Source of the DNA: Palsa-892 sp035556215
Lineage (GTDB): Bacteria > Pseudomonadota > Alphaproteobacteria > Rhizobiales > Xanthobacteraceae
NCBI GenBank assembly: GCA_035556215.1
Contig: DATMFI010000020.1
Location: 71,000-134,999, forward strand
Direction: 5' to 3'
DNA: 64,000 nt
Shown: piece after piece, positions 9,067 through 17,959 of the stretch
How the letters are laid out: the number at the start of each line of letters is the position of its first letter
Position numbering within the stretch: position 1 is the stretch's first letter
Made by a program: the position numbers and the translations under genes
The notes under the pieces: generated by a model
Database searches by the model: none
Seen by the model: only the letters and a program-made list of their open reading frames with translations
Told to the model about the DNA's origin: nothing

Positions 9067-10449
9067 TTATGCTTTGGCCGTACCCGCAAGACGCGGGTCG
9101 TTCGCCTTCATGTGATAACGCTCGTGAACGGCTTTGACGAAGAAGTTGCAGATAAAGCCGATCACCAGAAGTCCAGCCATGATATACATGGTGTTGTTGT
9201 AGGCCTGCGCCTTCGGCACGCCGTGCGTGATATTGTACTCACGCAGATAATTGACGATCACCGGGCCGAAGATGCCCGCCGCCGACCACGCTGTAAGCAG
9301 CAGACCATGGATGGCGCCGACATAGCGCACGCCGAACATGTCCTTCAGATATGCCGGAACGGTCGAGAAACCGCCGCCGTACATCGAGATGATGATGCAG
9401 AAGCAGAACACGAACAGCGCAACCGAGCCAATGGCACCGGCATGCGGGACTGTGATGTAAAGGACGAAGCCGATCACGAAGAAGCAGAAGTACGTGTTCT
9501 TCCGCCCGATGAAATCGGAAACGCTCGCCCATGCGAAACGCCCACCCATGTTGAACAGGCTCATCAGGCCGACGAGACCAGACGCTGCAACAGGAGTGAT
9601 CACCCCGGGGAACATTTCCTGGCTCATCGCCGAAGCCTGACCGAGCACGCCAATGCCGGCGGTCACGTTCAGGCAGAGCACCCACCAGATCAGCCAGAAC
9701 TGCGGGGTCTTCACCGCGTCATAGACGTAGACGTCGTTCTTGCTGATCAGCTTCGAGCTCGTCACCGGCGGCGTATAGCCTTCAGGCTTCCAGCCCGGCG
9801 CCGGCACGCGGACGATCGCCGCACCCACCATCATGAAGCAGAAATAAATGGCGCCCATGATTACGAAGGTTTCCATCACGCCGACATGTGTTGGCGTGTT
9901 GAACTTGCTCATCAGCCAAACCGAAAGCGGCGAAGCGATAAAGGCGCCGCCACCGAAGCCCATGATCGCCATACCCGTCGCCATGCCGGGGCGGTCAGGA
10001 AACCACTTGATGAGCGTCGAGACCGGCGAGATGTAGCCGATGCCGAGTGCGCAACCACCGATCACGCCATAGCCCAAATAGATGAGCCAGAGATTGTGGA
10101 TATAGACGCCGAACGCCGAAAGCAGGAAGCCGCCCGCCCACAGGCAGCCGGCGGTAAACATCGCGCGACGCGGGCCGCCCTCTTCGACCCAACGCCCGAA
10201 CACAGCCGCCGAGCTTCCCAGGAACAGCATCGCCAGCGAGAAAATCCACCCCAGCTCGGTGAGCTTCCAATCGCCCGGCGCCGATTGCGTAATGCCGATC
10301 AGTTTGGTCATCGGCAGATTGAAGACGCTCAGCGCGTAAGCCTGGCCGATGCACAAGTGTACGCAAAGCGCGGCCGGCGGTACCAGCCAGCGGCTGTATC
10401 CCGGCTTGGCGACCGTGTGCTCACGGTCGAGAAATGAAAAGAATCCCAT
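9067..10449 (-). CDS. MFS transporter, oxalate/formate antiporter (OFA) family
   Basis: 460 residues from ATG (MGFFSFLDREHTVAK), preceded by a GAGGGGAG ribosome site. Twelve hydrophobic helices are visible, with the OFA-like start SRWLVPPAALCVHLCIGQAY, the inter-helix loop DRPGMATGMAIMGFGGGAF, and the second-half loop ASVSDFIGRKNTYF. The family exchanges or imports small carboxylates such as oxalate and formate; the real substrate is unknown. The protein is likely co-transcribed with the small gene at 8932 and possibly controlled by the LysR regulator upstream. Confidence 0.86.
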   Translation of the reverse strand: MGFFSFLDREHTVAKPGYSRWLVPPAALCVHLCIGQAYALSVFNLPMTKLIGITQSAPGDWKLTELGWIFSLAMLFLGSSAAVFGRWVEEGGPRRAMFTAGCLWAGGFLLSAFGVYIHNLWLIYLGYGVIGGCALGIGYISPVSTLIKWFPDRPGMATGMAIMGFGGGAFIASPLSVWLMSKFNTPTHVGVMETFVIMGAIYFCFMMVGAAIVRVPAPGWKPEGYTPPVTSSKLISKNDVYVYDAVKTPQFWLIWWVLCLNVTAGIGVLGQASAMSQEMFPGVITPVAASGLVGLMSLFNMGGRFAWASVSDFIGRKNTYFCFFVIGFVLYITVPHAGAIGSVALFVFCFCIIISMYGGGFSTVPAYLKDMFGVRYVGAIHGLLLTAWSAAGIFGPVIVNYLREYNITHGVPKAQAYNNTMYIMAGLLVIGFICNFFVKAVHERYHMKANDPRLAGTAKA

Positions 10450-10529
10450 TTTTATTTTCTCCCCTCTAGACACCTTTTGGGTGCCGTTCAAAGAGGAGTG
10501 TCTGGAGCCCGTTCCATCAAGGCCAATAC

Positions 10530-10541
10530 GCCAATATTGGC
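10530..10541. promoter_or_regulatory. Candidate LysR-type operator
   Basis: GCCAATATTGGC is a perfect 12-bp palindrome about 80 bp upstream of the OFA transporter start and ~75 bp after the LysR gene. The size and AT centre fit a LysR recognition site, but no binding is shown by sequence alone. Confidence 0.4.
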
Positions 10542-10614
10542 ATTAGCGAAGGCAATAAGCTCGCCCAAAGTCGTAGTTTTGAAATTGTATTGAATCTAAC
10601 TTGGCGCAAACTGC

Positions 10615-11520
10615 TTATCCAACTACCGCCATAACATCCGGCACAGCTACGAGCCTTGCCATCTTCATCAGCGATGTAACTGCGGGCGAGATCGGATAAC
10701 GTTCCGACACGATCAAACCGACAGCATGGGAAACTTCCGGCTCGACGATCGGTACCGCGCAGAATGTTTTCGAGATGCGCACCTGATCGAGTACGGAGCG
10801 CGGGATAATGCTGACCCAACGGCCGGTGTGAACGTGCGAGATCAATCCAAACACCGAATCGGTCTCGACCATCGGTGATGTTTCCTTCCCAATCGATTTC
10901 ATCACCTCGTCGATGATACGACGATGCTGCAGGTCACGTGTCATCAAGCACATCGGCAAATCACCGATCTGTGCCCAGGTCACCCGATCGCTATGGCCGA
11001 ATGGCCCATCGCGTGTCGTGAGCAGACAATAGTCTTCGCGATAAAGCGGCACCGACACCACATCCGGCGTCGGCTCGTTGTCGATATAGGTCACGGCGAC
11101 ATCGACTTCGCGCTGATGCAAAAGCTTCAGCAGCACATCCGATGGCCGCGCCCATATGGTGAAGCGCACGGTCGGATATCGCTCCTGATAGGGCACCGTA
11201 AGTGAAGCGACATGCGGCATGGCTGCGGGAATGGATGCGATCCGCAAATGCGAGCCAACACCGTTATGCAGGCCGAAAATCTCCTGACGCATCGCATGCG
11301 TGTCGCCGACAATTCGGCGTGCCCAGGCGAGCACACGTTCGCCCTCGGGCGTAAATCCCTGAAAGCGGGATGAGCGCTGGACGAGCCGCGTTTTCAATGT
11401 CTCTTCGAGCTTCTGAATACCCTGCGACAAAGTGGGCTGAGTTACGCCGCAGCTTTCCGCTGCGCGGGCAAAATTCTTCTCGCGCGCAAGTGCGATGATG
11501 TATTCGAGCTTTTCCAGCAT
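10615..11520 (-). CDS. LysR-family transcriptional regulator
   Basis: 301 residues from ATG (MLEKLEYIIALAREKNFA). The N-terminal winged helix-turn-helix is typical: SCGVTQPTLSQGIQKLEETL, LVQRSSRFQGFTPEGERV. A periplasmic-binding-protein-like effector domain follows from about residue 90 (SHLRIASIPAAMPHVASL, DVAVTYIDNEP). It is transcribed toward the OFA transporter, ~165 bp upstream of it, and is the obvious candidate regulator of that pair. The inducer is unknown. Confidence 0.87.
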   Translation of the reverse strand: MLEKLEYIIALAREKNFARAAESCGVTQPTLSQGIQKLEETLKTRLVQRSSRFQGFTPEGERVLAWARRIVGDTHAMRQEIFGLHNGVGSHLRIASIPAAMPHVASLTVPYQERYPTVRFTIWARPSDVLLKLLHQREVDVAVTYIDNEPTPDVVSVPLYREDYCLLTTRDGPFGHSDRVTWAQIGDLPMCLMTRDLQHRRIIDEVMKSIGKETSPMVETDSVFGLISHVHTGRWVSIIPRSVLDQVRISKTFCAVPIVEPEVSHAVGLIVSERYPISPAVTSLMKMARLVAVPDVMAVVG

Positions 11521-11633
11521 TAAGACCTGCCAATAATTCAAAAACTCTTATCTATAAAGGTAGTTTCACCGCACCATGCAGGCAAGCGCAGCAAGGGCTG
11601 GAGCCTCTTCGACTAAAGAACGCTGGACTAAAG

Positions 11634-11661
11634 AAAAGGCCGGAGCATCGCTGCCCCGGCC
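11634..11661 (-). terminator. Probable terminator after the Sel1-like gene
   Basis: A short stem GGCCGG (11638-11643) with CCGGCC (11656-11661) is followed on the minus strand by CTTTTCTTT. The stem is only 6 bp with a 12-nt loop, so support is moderate. Confidence 0.5.
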
Positions 11662-11685
11662 CCGCCCCCTCCAGGCTTTTCGATT

Positions 11686-11946
11686 TCAATGTGTGATCAG
11701 CCACTCGCGAGCCGCACGTTGCGCGGCGGCAATCTCAGCCGGCGACATTTCCGCGGCGATCTCCCGCCGATGCTCAACGGCCTTCCGGTTACCGCGCGCG
11801 GCGGCCAGGTTGAACCACTTGTGCGCGGCGACGCGATCGAACACCTCGCTCGACGCCTTTATGCCGAGCATGAAGAAGATATCCCCCGCCGAGTTTCCCT
11901 GTCCTGTTGCAGCACTTTCCAGCGCCGCCATTTCGAACAACGCCAT
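11686..11946 (-). CDS. Small Sel1-like repeat protein
   Basis: 86 residues. It has one clear Sel1/TPR-like unit, AAHKWFNLAAARGNRKAVEHR, preceded by a decayed one (FFMLGIKASSEV) and followed by EIAAEMSPAEIAAAQ, the usual terminal helix of small Sel1 proteins. No signal peptide. Sel1 repeats mediate protein contacts; no partner is suggested by its neighbours. Confidence 0.72.
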   Translation of the reverse strand: MALFEMAALESAATGQGNSAGDIFFMLGIKASSEVFDRVAAHKWFNLAAARGNRKAVEHRREIAAEMSPAEIAAAQRAAREWLITH

Positions 11947-12109
11947 TGTGACAACTCCCGTAATCCCGTGTCTCAGTTCGATGCGGCTTCCCCCGCCGCT
12001 CTTTGATCCGAGAATGTACGTATGATTTGAATCTCATCTTAAATAACGCGCTGAACGATTTCTGAATCGCGCGATGAACCGAAGGGTGTTTTAGATTTGA
12101 TTCAGCACG

Positions 12110-12129
12110 AAAAGCCCGCATGCGCGGGC
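12110..12129 (-). terminator. Probable terminator after GST gene
   Basis: Stem GCCCGC/GCGGGC (12114-12119 with 12124-12129), loop ATGC, followed on the minus strand by TTTT. It lies ~80 bp after the stop of the minus-strand GST gene. Confidence 0.6.
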
Positions 12130-12206
12130 ACTTCGGAGAAACGGCAAGGAATTGGCAATGATAGCCGCTCACCTTTCGCTTACCATCCGGCGAGCAGCTC
12201 TCGTTT

Positions 12207-12977
12207 TCAGCACTTCGCGCCAATACCGAACAGGATGCGGCGCGCTTCCGCGTCGGTGACGAGATCGACTTTCTCTGCGACGCGCACCGCCATGCCGCGC
12301 GCCACCGCCGGGCGCGCTTGCATGCGTTCCATCCAGCGCGCGAAATTCGGTAATTGATCGAGATCCTGTCCCTGCCGCTTCCACAGCTTCGCCCAGGGAT
12401 AGGTTGCCATGTCGGCGATCGAATATTCGCCTGCAAGAAAATCGCGGCCCGCTACGCGTTTATCGATGACGCCGTAAAGCCTGCCGACTTCCCTGGTATA
12501 GCGCTCGACAGCATACGGAATTTGTTCGGGTGCGTACTGGCGGAAATGATGCGCCTGCCCCGCCATCGGCCCGACGCCGCCGACCTGCCAGAACAGCCAC
12601 TCCTCAACTGCGGTACGCCTGCGCTCGTCCTTTGGGTAAAACTTTCCGGTCTTGCGGCCGAGATATTGCAGGATCGCGCCGGATTCGAACACCGAGATCG
12701 GCTTGCCGCCGGGACCGTTGGGATCGATCATCGCCGGCATACGGTTGTTCGGCGATATTGCGAGAAACTCCGGTTTGAACTGATCGCCGCGGCCGATATT
12801 CACCGGCCGGATGACGTAGGGGAGCCCGCACTCCTCGAGCATGATCGTGATCTTGAAGCCGTTGGGCGTCGGCCAGAAATAGAGCTCGATCGGCGCTAGC
12901 GTGCGCTTTCCCGCAATCTTCTTGCTCGGCTTTTTCAGCTTCGCGTGCTGCTTCGTCGCTACAAGTTTTTTCGCCAT
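12207..12977 (-). CDS. Glutathione S-transferase family protein (YfcG/YghU, Nu-class-like)
   Basis: 256 residues. A Lys-rich N-terminal extension of ~28 residues precedes the thioredoxin-fold domain: IELYFWPTPNGFKITIMLEE, NRMPAMIDPNG and FESGAILQYLGRKTG (the cis-Pro and the E-S-G glutathione contacts). The alpha-helical domain contains EEWLFWQVGGVGPMAGQ and the N-capping motif FLAGEYSIADMATYPW. In characterised YfcG/YghU-type enzymes this family reduces disulfides using two glutathiones; activity here is inferred. A C-terminal Cys is present. Confidence 0.86.
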   Translation of the reverse strand: MAKKLVATKQHAKLKKPSKKIAGKRTLAPIELYFWPTPNGFKITIMLEECGLPYVIRPVNIGRGDQFKPEFLAISPNNRMPAMIDPNGPGGKPISVFESGAILQYLGRKTGKFYPKDERRRTAVEEWLFWQVGGVGPMAGQAHHFRQYAPEQIPYAVERYTREVGRLYGVIDKRVAGRDFLAGEYSIADMATYPWAKLWKRQGQDLDQLPNFARWMERMQARPAVARGMAVRVAEKVDLVTDAEARRILFGIGAKC

Positions 12978-13116
12978 GACATGCTCCCGGCTTCCAAATC
13001 TTGCTTAGGCGCCGGGCTTCGGACGAGCAATTGCACGCCGCTCATGGCGGTTATGCGGGAAGCGATCTTTGAATGCTTTTCTTGATCGAACCGGTAGGGT
13101 TTCGCTCGAAAACGCA

Positions 13117-14070
13117 CTAGCGCGCGAAACTCGACACGCCGCCGCTGATGATCTCGCCATACATATGCTGCGGAACGATCAATTGCTTGCCGGATGCAAG
13201 CGGTGCGTTGGGATCGAGGCGATTGACTTGCGCAAGCAGCCAGACCGGAACGCGATAATTGTCGGCGACCATTCTGAGGCTTTCGCCGCCATTGGCGGAA
13301 AACTGGATGCCGCTGTCGAAAATCCGGATCGGCTCATTGGGCGGCACCACGTAAGCGAGGAAATACGGACGAATATAATTTCCCGGTTGCTGGCGAGAAC
13401 CCGCTTGCACGGCCGAAGCATTCTGTGAGCGCGCCGCGGAAACGTAACCGATAATCTCCTCGACCACCGCGTTATGAATGCGGGACGACTTGTCGAGGGT
13501 GATATGAACGATGTCGCTATGTTCGCGAAGATCGATATTGATGAGGCGCCCGTTGAATCCCCCGCCCGACTTCACCACACCGCCGCCGATGGGGTTGGTC
13601 TTCTGAAACAGATTGATGAACAGTTCGACGTTGTCCGGCACCTGTCCCGCGATCGGCGTCGGATCGAAGCCGAAGATGATGCCGACCGGAATATTCGACG
13701 CGCGCAACTGTTGCGCGATCGAGATCGCCGCATCGCCGCCCGTCGAATGACCGATCAGGATGACCGGCCCCGGCTCGCGCCGGTAATTCTGAATCACCTC
13801 TTCGGCCAAAGCGCCCGTGCTGTAGGAAGAATGCACCGTCGCCGGAATGCCCTGGCGCTGGATTTTTTCCGCAAGTGAATCGAGGCCGCGCGAGAATACC
13901 TCGCCGATCAGTCCCCGGATCAGATAGACGTGCCCGCGTCCCTGCTGGGTGCCGGGCGCCGAGGAGGCATCCATCGGCGTCGACGACGTGTAATCGTCGA
14001 ACACCGTGCTGCAGCCAGCAGCCAAGCCGAGCACAAAAGCCGCGGCGAGCAAACGCGAGCAGATAGCCAT
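13117..14070 (-). CDS. Lipoprotein: alpha/beta hydrolase domain plus C-terminal LysM-like domain
   Basis: 317 residues. The signal peptide ends in a lipobox LGLAAGC, so it is probably a lipoprotein. The middle is an alpha/beta hydrolase: VYLIRGLIGEVFSRGLDSL, ILIGHSTGGDAAI (nucleophile Ser in GHSTGG), DLREHSDIVHITLD. After a linker, residues ~245-315 resemble a LysM-type fold (GESLRMVADNYRVPVWLLAQ, then SGKQLIVPQ). The pairing suggests an envelope-bound esterase or lipase held at peptidoglycan; the substrate is unknown. Confidence 0.78.
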   Translation of the reverse strand: MAICSRLLAAAFVLGLAAGCSTVFDDYTSSTPMDASSAPGTQQGRGHVYLIRGLIGEVFSRGLDSLAEKIQRQGIPATVHSSYSTGALAEEVIQNYRREPGPVILIGHSTGGDAAISIAQQLRASNIPVGIIFGFDPTPIAGQVPDNVELFINLFQKTNPIGGGVVKSGGGFNGRLINIDLREHSDIVHITLDKSSRIHNAVVEEIIGYVSAARSQNASAVQAGSRQQPGNYIRPYFLAYVVPPNEPIRIFDSGIQFSANGGESLRMVADNYRVPVWLLAQVNRLDPNAPLASGKQLIVPQHMYGEIISGGVSSFAR

Positions 14071-14188
14071 GAATTACTCAGGCTGACGGGTGAAACGGTG
14101 AGACGGCGCAGGCAAGAAAATCGTCGGTTCCTGCAAATCCGTCAACACCGGAACTTGGCTGCTTTATGACTTGCTGTTGCGGTGCAAA

Positions 14189-14821
14189 TCAGGCCGCTTT
14201 TACACCCAATGGGCAGAGCTTTTCCGCCGTCGCGTAACCTGGCAGAGCTTCGATTTTCTTTTGCCACGCGACAATCTTGGGAAAGCGCGCAAGGTCAAAG
14301 CCGCCCGCCCCTGCGGCAGCGGCCGTACCATAAACATCGATATCGGCGACGCTCGGTTGTTCACCGACGAGCCACGCGTGTTGCGCGAGGTATCCCTCGA
14401 GAACCTTCAGGCCGGCCTCGCCCTCGGATTTGAAATATTCGACGACCTGGGGCTCCGCCTTGCGGATACCGAGCGCAAAAGCGCGCGAGCGATAAATGCC
14501 GGGCGCAAGCTTGTCGAAATCCCAAAACATCCATTCGCGGATACGCGCATGTTCCTCGGCATTCTTGCCGCCGAACTTGTTCAACGTCTCGGCGAGGTGT
14601 TGCAGGATCGAGGCCGACTGGCAGAAATAATGCGTGCCGTCATAAAGGCACGGCACCTGGCCATAGCGGTTCTTTGCGAGATAGCCCGGCTCTTTATGCG
14701 CACCTTTCGGCAAATCGACATGCTCAAACTCGAATGGCTCACCGAATAGCGAAAGCGCAAGCGCGACCTTGTAGGTGGGACCCGAGCGTTGATGACCATA
14801 AAGCTTGAAGCGTGCCGGCAT
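14189..14821 (-). CDS. Glutathione S-transferase
   Basis: 210 residues from ATG (MPARFKLYGHQRSGPTYKV). The N-terminal thioredoxin fold carries the GSH-site elements RYGQVPCLYD and CQSASILQHLAETL, followed by the all-helical domain with WLVGEQPSVADIDVYG. It is separate from the GST at 12207 and belongs to another subgroup. The stop is ~120 bp from the lipoprotein gene start. Substrate unknown. Confidence 0.85.
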   Translation of the reverse strand: MPARFKLYGHQRSGPTYKVALALSLFGEPFEFEHVDLPKGAHKEPGYLAKNRYGQVPCLYDGTHYFCQSASILQHLAETLNKFGGKNAEEHARIREWMFWDFDKLAPGIYRSRAFALGIRKAEPQVVEYFKSEGEAGLKVLEGYLAQHAWLVGEQPSVADIDVYGTAAAAGAGGFDLARFPKIVAWQKKIEALPGYATAEKLCPLGVKAA

Positions 14822-14914
14822 GATATATCCTTGCGATGCACAATGTATGTACACGTGCGATTCAGTGTTGCTGCTGCTGTTATCTATCGAATTTCGCGCT
14901 AGGCGCAAAGCAGA

Positions 14915-16432
14915 TCACCGGCAAATCGGCGACTGCGGATCGAGCTTCGCGATGAACCAGATGCCATGGCGCGGGCGCCCGAACCAAGCCGTATGCCCCG
15001 AAGCTTCGATCCGTTCAGGCACGCTGCCCTGTAACATCTTCGGTCCCTCGATGTCGCCGGCGGGATAGACAAGCACGCATGATCTCGCATCTTCCGGCCG
15101 CAACGCGGGGCGCGACACGCGCAGCGAATCCTTCGCAATGACCCGAAGATGCGGCAGGAACGCGCGGAGATTGCCGGCTTCGCGCACTCCCGGTGTCACC
15201 ACCGTACCGCGGTCGATACCGCGTGCCTTGAGCTGGTCGGCGAGCGATTGAAATGGAATTTGCCAAGCGCGCGTCCCCCGCGGGGTGACGAAGCTGTCAG
15301 TCTCCGCAATTACACGGACGCCGATCACGATCAGCGCAACCGAAAGAGAAAGGATGACGATTGGCCGCATTGAGAGACGTTGAGGGTCGAAGCGCTGAAC
15401 CCGTGCGAAAACATAGATCGGCGCGATCATCGCGATCGCATGCATGTAACGCTCGGCAATATTCGTCGCCCCGATGAGAGCAATGCCGACCGCGGCAAGG
15501 AACGCTGCTCCGATCATCGTGCGAAGTGTCAGACGCTCGGCCAGGCCCGCGGGAACTGTCGGCTTTCCGAAGCCAAAGGCCTTCGGCGCAAGCACTGCGA
15601 TGAAGAATAGCCACGGCAGCAGAAACAGCGGAACATAGATCACGAGCCGGCTGAGCCCCTTCAGAACGCGCGTCGGATATGGACGCGGCTCCAAAATCAT
15701 CTTCTTCGCGACCGCAGCCACGATGTCGACATTCACGGTTGAGAGCCAGAAAACATAGGGCGAAATCATCAACAGCGCGACGGCGGCCGTGAGCAAAAGC
15801 CTGCGATCACAAAGCGCCCTGCGTGTCTCCGCCATGCTGAGCGCCGCGATCAGCAGGCCGCCGATACACAGAAGATAGCTGAACTTCGCCAGCAGCCCGA
15901 GGCCGATCGCGGCACCAAGCCAGAATGCGCTTCGGAGAGACGGCTTCTCGAGCCAGTTGATTGCCGCATGCAGGGTCGCAAAGCAGGCAATACACAGCAG
16001 GATCGTCTGCGTCGCCCATTCATGAAACGTCCAGCCGACCGGATAGCTCGCGGCGAGCGAAAGCGAGGCTACTGCTGCCCAACGCTCGTCCTTCAGCGCT
16101 GCGCGCACCGCACCGTAGCAGGCGATACCAACACCGGCGATCAGCGTGTATCGGACCAGAAGCGTGCTTTGGATACCGGTGCCGAGAAACTGCTGCGCGC
16201 TCCAGAGCAACCATTCGTAAAGCGGCGGCTGCTGATCCTGATAGCCAAGCGCAAACTGCTGCGCCAGTTCGTTCGAGCGCGAGTCATCGAGTGAAAGCGT
16301 GTGCGAGACGTTGAACCGAAAAGTAGCGTGCACAAGGGCATAGATGCCCCAAAAAGCGAGCACGCCGCGCCCCGATAGCAGAGAGCGCGATCCCTCTCGC
16401 GTTATTTTTGCATCCGTTTCACAGCTTGTCAT
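14915..16432 (-). CDS. Membrane glycosyltransferase family 39 (PMT/ArnT-like)
   Basis: 505 residues with ~11 hydrophobic segments. The first periplasmic loop has the family's acidic motif (LSLDDSRSNELAQQFALGY) followed by QQPPLYEWLLW, typical of GT39/ArnT-type enzymes that use polyprenyl-phosphate sugars. The C-terminal ~130 residues form a soluble domain. It follows gatB on the same strand with a 35-bp gap. The acceptor is unknown: lipid A, glycan or protein are all possible. Confidence 0.82.
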   Translation of the reverse strand: MTSCETDAKITREGSRSLLSGRGVLAFWGIYALVHATFRFNVSHTLSLDDSRSNELAQQFALGYQDQQPPLYEWLLWSAQQFLGTGIQSTLLVRYTLIAGVGIACYGAVRAALKDERWAAVASLSLAASYPVGWTFHEWATQTILLCIACFATLHAAINWLEKPSLRSAFWLGAAIGLGLLAKFSYLLCIGGLLIAALSMAETRRALCDRRLLLTAAVALLMISPYVFWLSTVNVDIVAAVAKKMILEPRPYPTRVLKGLSRLVIYVPLFLLPWLFFIAVLAPKAFGFGKPTVPAGLAERLTLRTMIGAAFLAAVGIALIGATNIAERYMHAIAMIAPIYVFARVQRFDPQRLSMRPIVILSLSVALIVIGVRVIAETDSFVTPRGTRAWQIPFQSLADQLKARGIDRGTVVTPGVREAGNLRAFLPHLRVIAKDSLRVSRPALRPEDARSCVLVYPAGDIEGPKMLQGSVPERIEASGHTAWFGRPRHGIWFIAKLDPQSPICR

Positions 16433-16467
16433 CAGCCCACACCAGAGAGGGCTTGCGATGATTACAG

Positions 16468-17946
16468 TTAAATACCGAGTCTCTTCTTCAGAAGTTCATT
16501 CACAGCCTGCGGATTGGCCTTGCCGCCGGACTGTTTCATCACCTGGCCGACGAACCAGCCAAGCATCGTCGGTTTCGCCTTCACCTGCTCGACCTTGTCG
16601 GGATTCTTCGCGATCACTTCGTCGATCGCCTTTTCGATGGCGCCGGTGTCTGTGACCTGCTTCATGCCGCGAAGCTCGACGATCGCGCGCGGCTCGCCGC
16701 CCTCGGTCCAGAGAATCTCGAAGAGATCCTTGGCGATCTTGCCCGAAATCGTGCCGTCCGCGATGAGGCCGACCACTTCCGCGATCTGCTTCGCCGTCAC
16801 CGGAGATTCGGTGATCGACTTGCCTTCCTTGTTCAAGCGGCCGAACAGCTCGTTGATGATGAAGTTCGCCGCTGCCTTCGCGTCGCGTCCCTTCGCCGCC
16901 TCCTCGAAATAGTCGGCGGTTTCGCGTTCGGCCGAGAGCACTCCGGCATCGTAAGGCGAAAGACCGTATTCCTTGACGAAGCGCGCCTTCTTCTCGTCGG
17001 GCAGCTCCGGCAAACCTTCTTTCAGCCTGTCGACGAACGCCTGATCGAATTCGAGCGGCAACAGGTCGGGATCGGGGAAGTATCGGTAGTCGTGCGCCTC
17101 TTCCTTCGAACGCATCGAGCGCGTTTCGCCCTTGGCGTTGTCGAAGAGCCGGGTCTCCTGGTCGATCGTGCCGCCGTCCTCGATGATCTCGATCTGGCGG
17201 CGCGCTTCGTAGTCGATCGCCTGACCGACAAAACGGATGGAATTCACGTTCTTGATTTCGCAGCGCGTGCCGAGCGGCGCGCCGGGTTTGCGCACCGAGA
17301 CGTTGACGTCGGCGCGCATGTTGCCCTTGTCCATATCGCCGTCACACGTGCCGAGATAGCGCAGAATTGTCCGCAGCTTCGAGAGATAGGCCCGCGCCTC
17401 TTCGGAGGAGCGCATATCCGGCTTCGAAACGATCTCCATCAGCGCTACGCCCGAGCGGTTGAGATCGACGAGCGACATCGTCGGGTGCTGATCGTGGATC
17501 GACTTGCCCGCATCCTGCTCGAGATGCAGCCGCTCGATGCCCACCTCGATCTGCTCCTCGCCCGGCAGGTCGACGACGACCTTGCCCTCGCCGACGATCG
17601 GCGACTTGAACTGGCTGATCTGATAGCCCTGCGGCAGATCGGGATAGAAATAATTCTTGCGGTCGAAGGTCGATTTCAGATTGATCGCAGCCTTGAGCCC
17701 AAGCCCGGTCTTCACCGCCTGCTCGACGCAATATTCGTTGATGACCGGCAGCATCCCCGGCATCGCCGCATCGACCAGCGAAACGTGATCGTTCGGCTCG
17801 CCGCCGAACGCAGTGGACGCGCCCGAGAAAAGCTTGGCGTTGGAAGTGACCTGGGCATGAACTTCCATACCGATCACGACTTCCCACTCTCCCGTATCAC
17901 CCTTCAGGAGCTTGGATTTCCGCGTCTGTGCCGATGTCTCTGTCAT
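16468..17946 (-). CDS. gatB: Asp-tRNA(Asn)/Glu-tRNA(Gln) amidotransferase subunit B
   Basis: 492 residues, full length for GatB. It shows EWEVVIGMEVHAQV, the signature FYPDLPQGYQISQF, DLNRSGVALMEIVSKPD, TRCEIKNVNSIRF and the C-terminal YqeY/GatB tail (LGWFVGQVMKQSGGKANPQ). GatB binds mischarged Glu-tRNA(Gln) or Asp-tRNA(Asn) and, with GatA and GatC, amidates it in the cytoplasm. It is separated here from gatCA by about 3.3 kb and sits 13 bp after lrgB. Confidence 0.97.
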   Translation of the reverse strand: MTETSAQTRKSKLLKGDTGEWEVVIGMEVHAQVTSNAKLFSGASTAFGGEPNDHVSLVDAAMPGMLPVINEYCVEQAVKTGLGLKAAINLKSTFDRKNYFYPDLPQGYQISQFKSPIVGEGKVVVDLPGEEQIEVGIERLHLEQDAGKSIHDQHPTMSLVDLNRSGVALMEIVSKPDMRSSEEARAYLSKLRTILRYLGTCDGDMDKGNMRADVNVSVRKPGAPLGTRCEIKNVNSIRFVGQAIDYEARRQIEIIEDGGTIDQETRLFDNAKGETRSMRSKEEAHDYRYFPDPDLLPLEFDQAFVDRLKEGLPELPDEKKARFVKEYGLSPYDAGVLSAERETADYFEEAAKGRDAKAAANFIINELFGRLNKEGKSITESPVTAKQIAEVVGLIADGTISGKIAKDLFEILWTEGGEPRAIVELRGMKQVTDTGAIEKAIDEVIAKNPDKVEQVKAKPTMLGWFVGQVMKQSGGKANPQAVNELLKKRLGI

Positions 17947-17959
17947 GCGGCTTTTTTAG

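Noticed and set aside
9043..10437. 464-residue open frame on the plus strand
   Set aside because: Exactly antisense to the OFA transporter, His/Arg/Asp-rich with no domain; a typical shadow of a high-GC gene.
11576..12025. 149-residue frame on the plus strand
   Set aside because: Antisense to the Sel1-like gene, which has a proper repeat motif.
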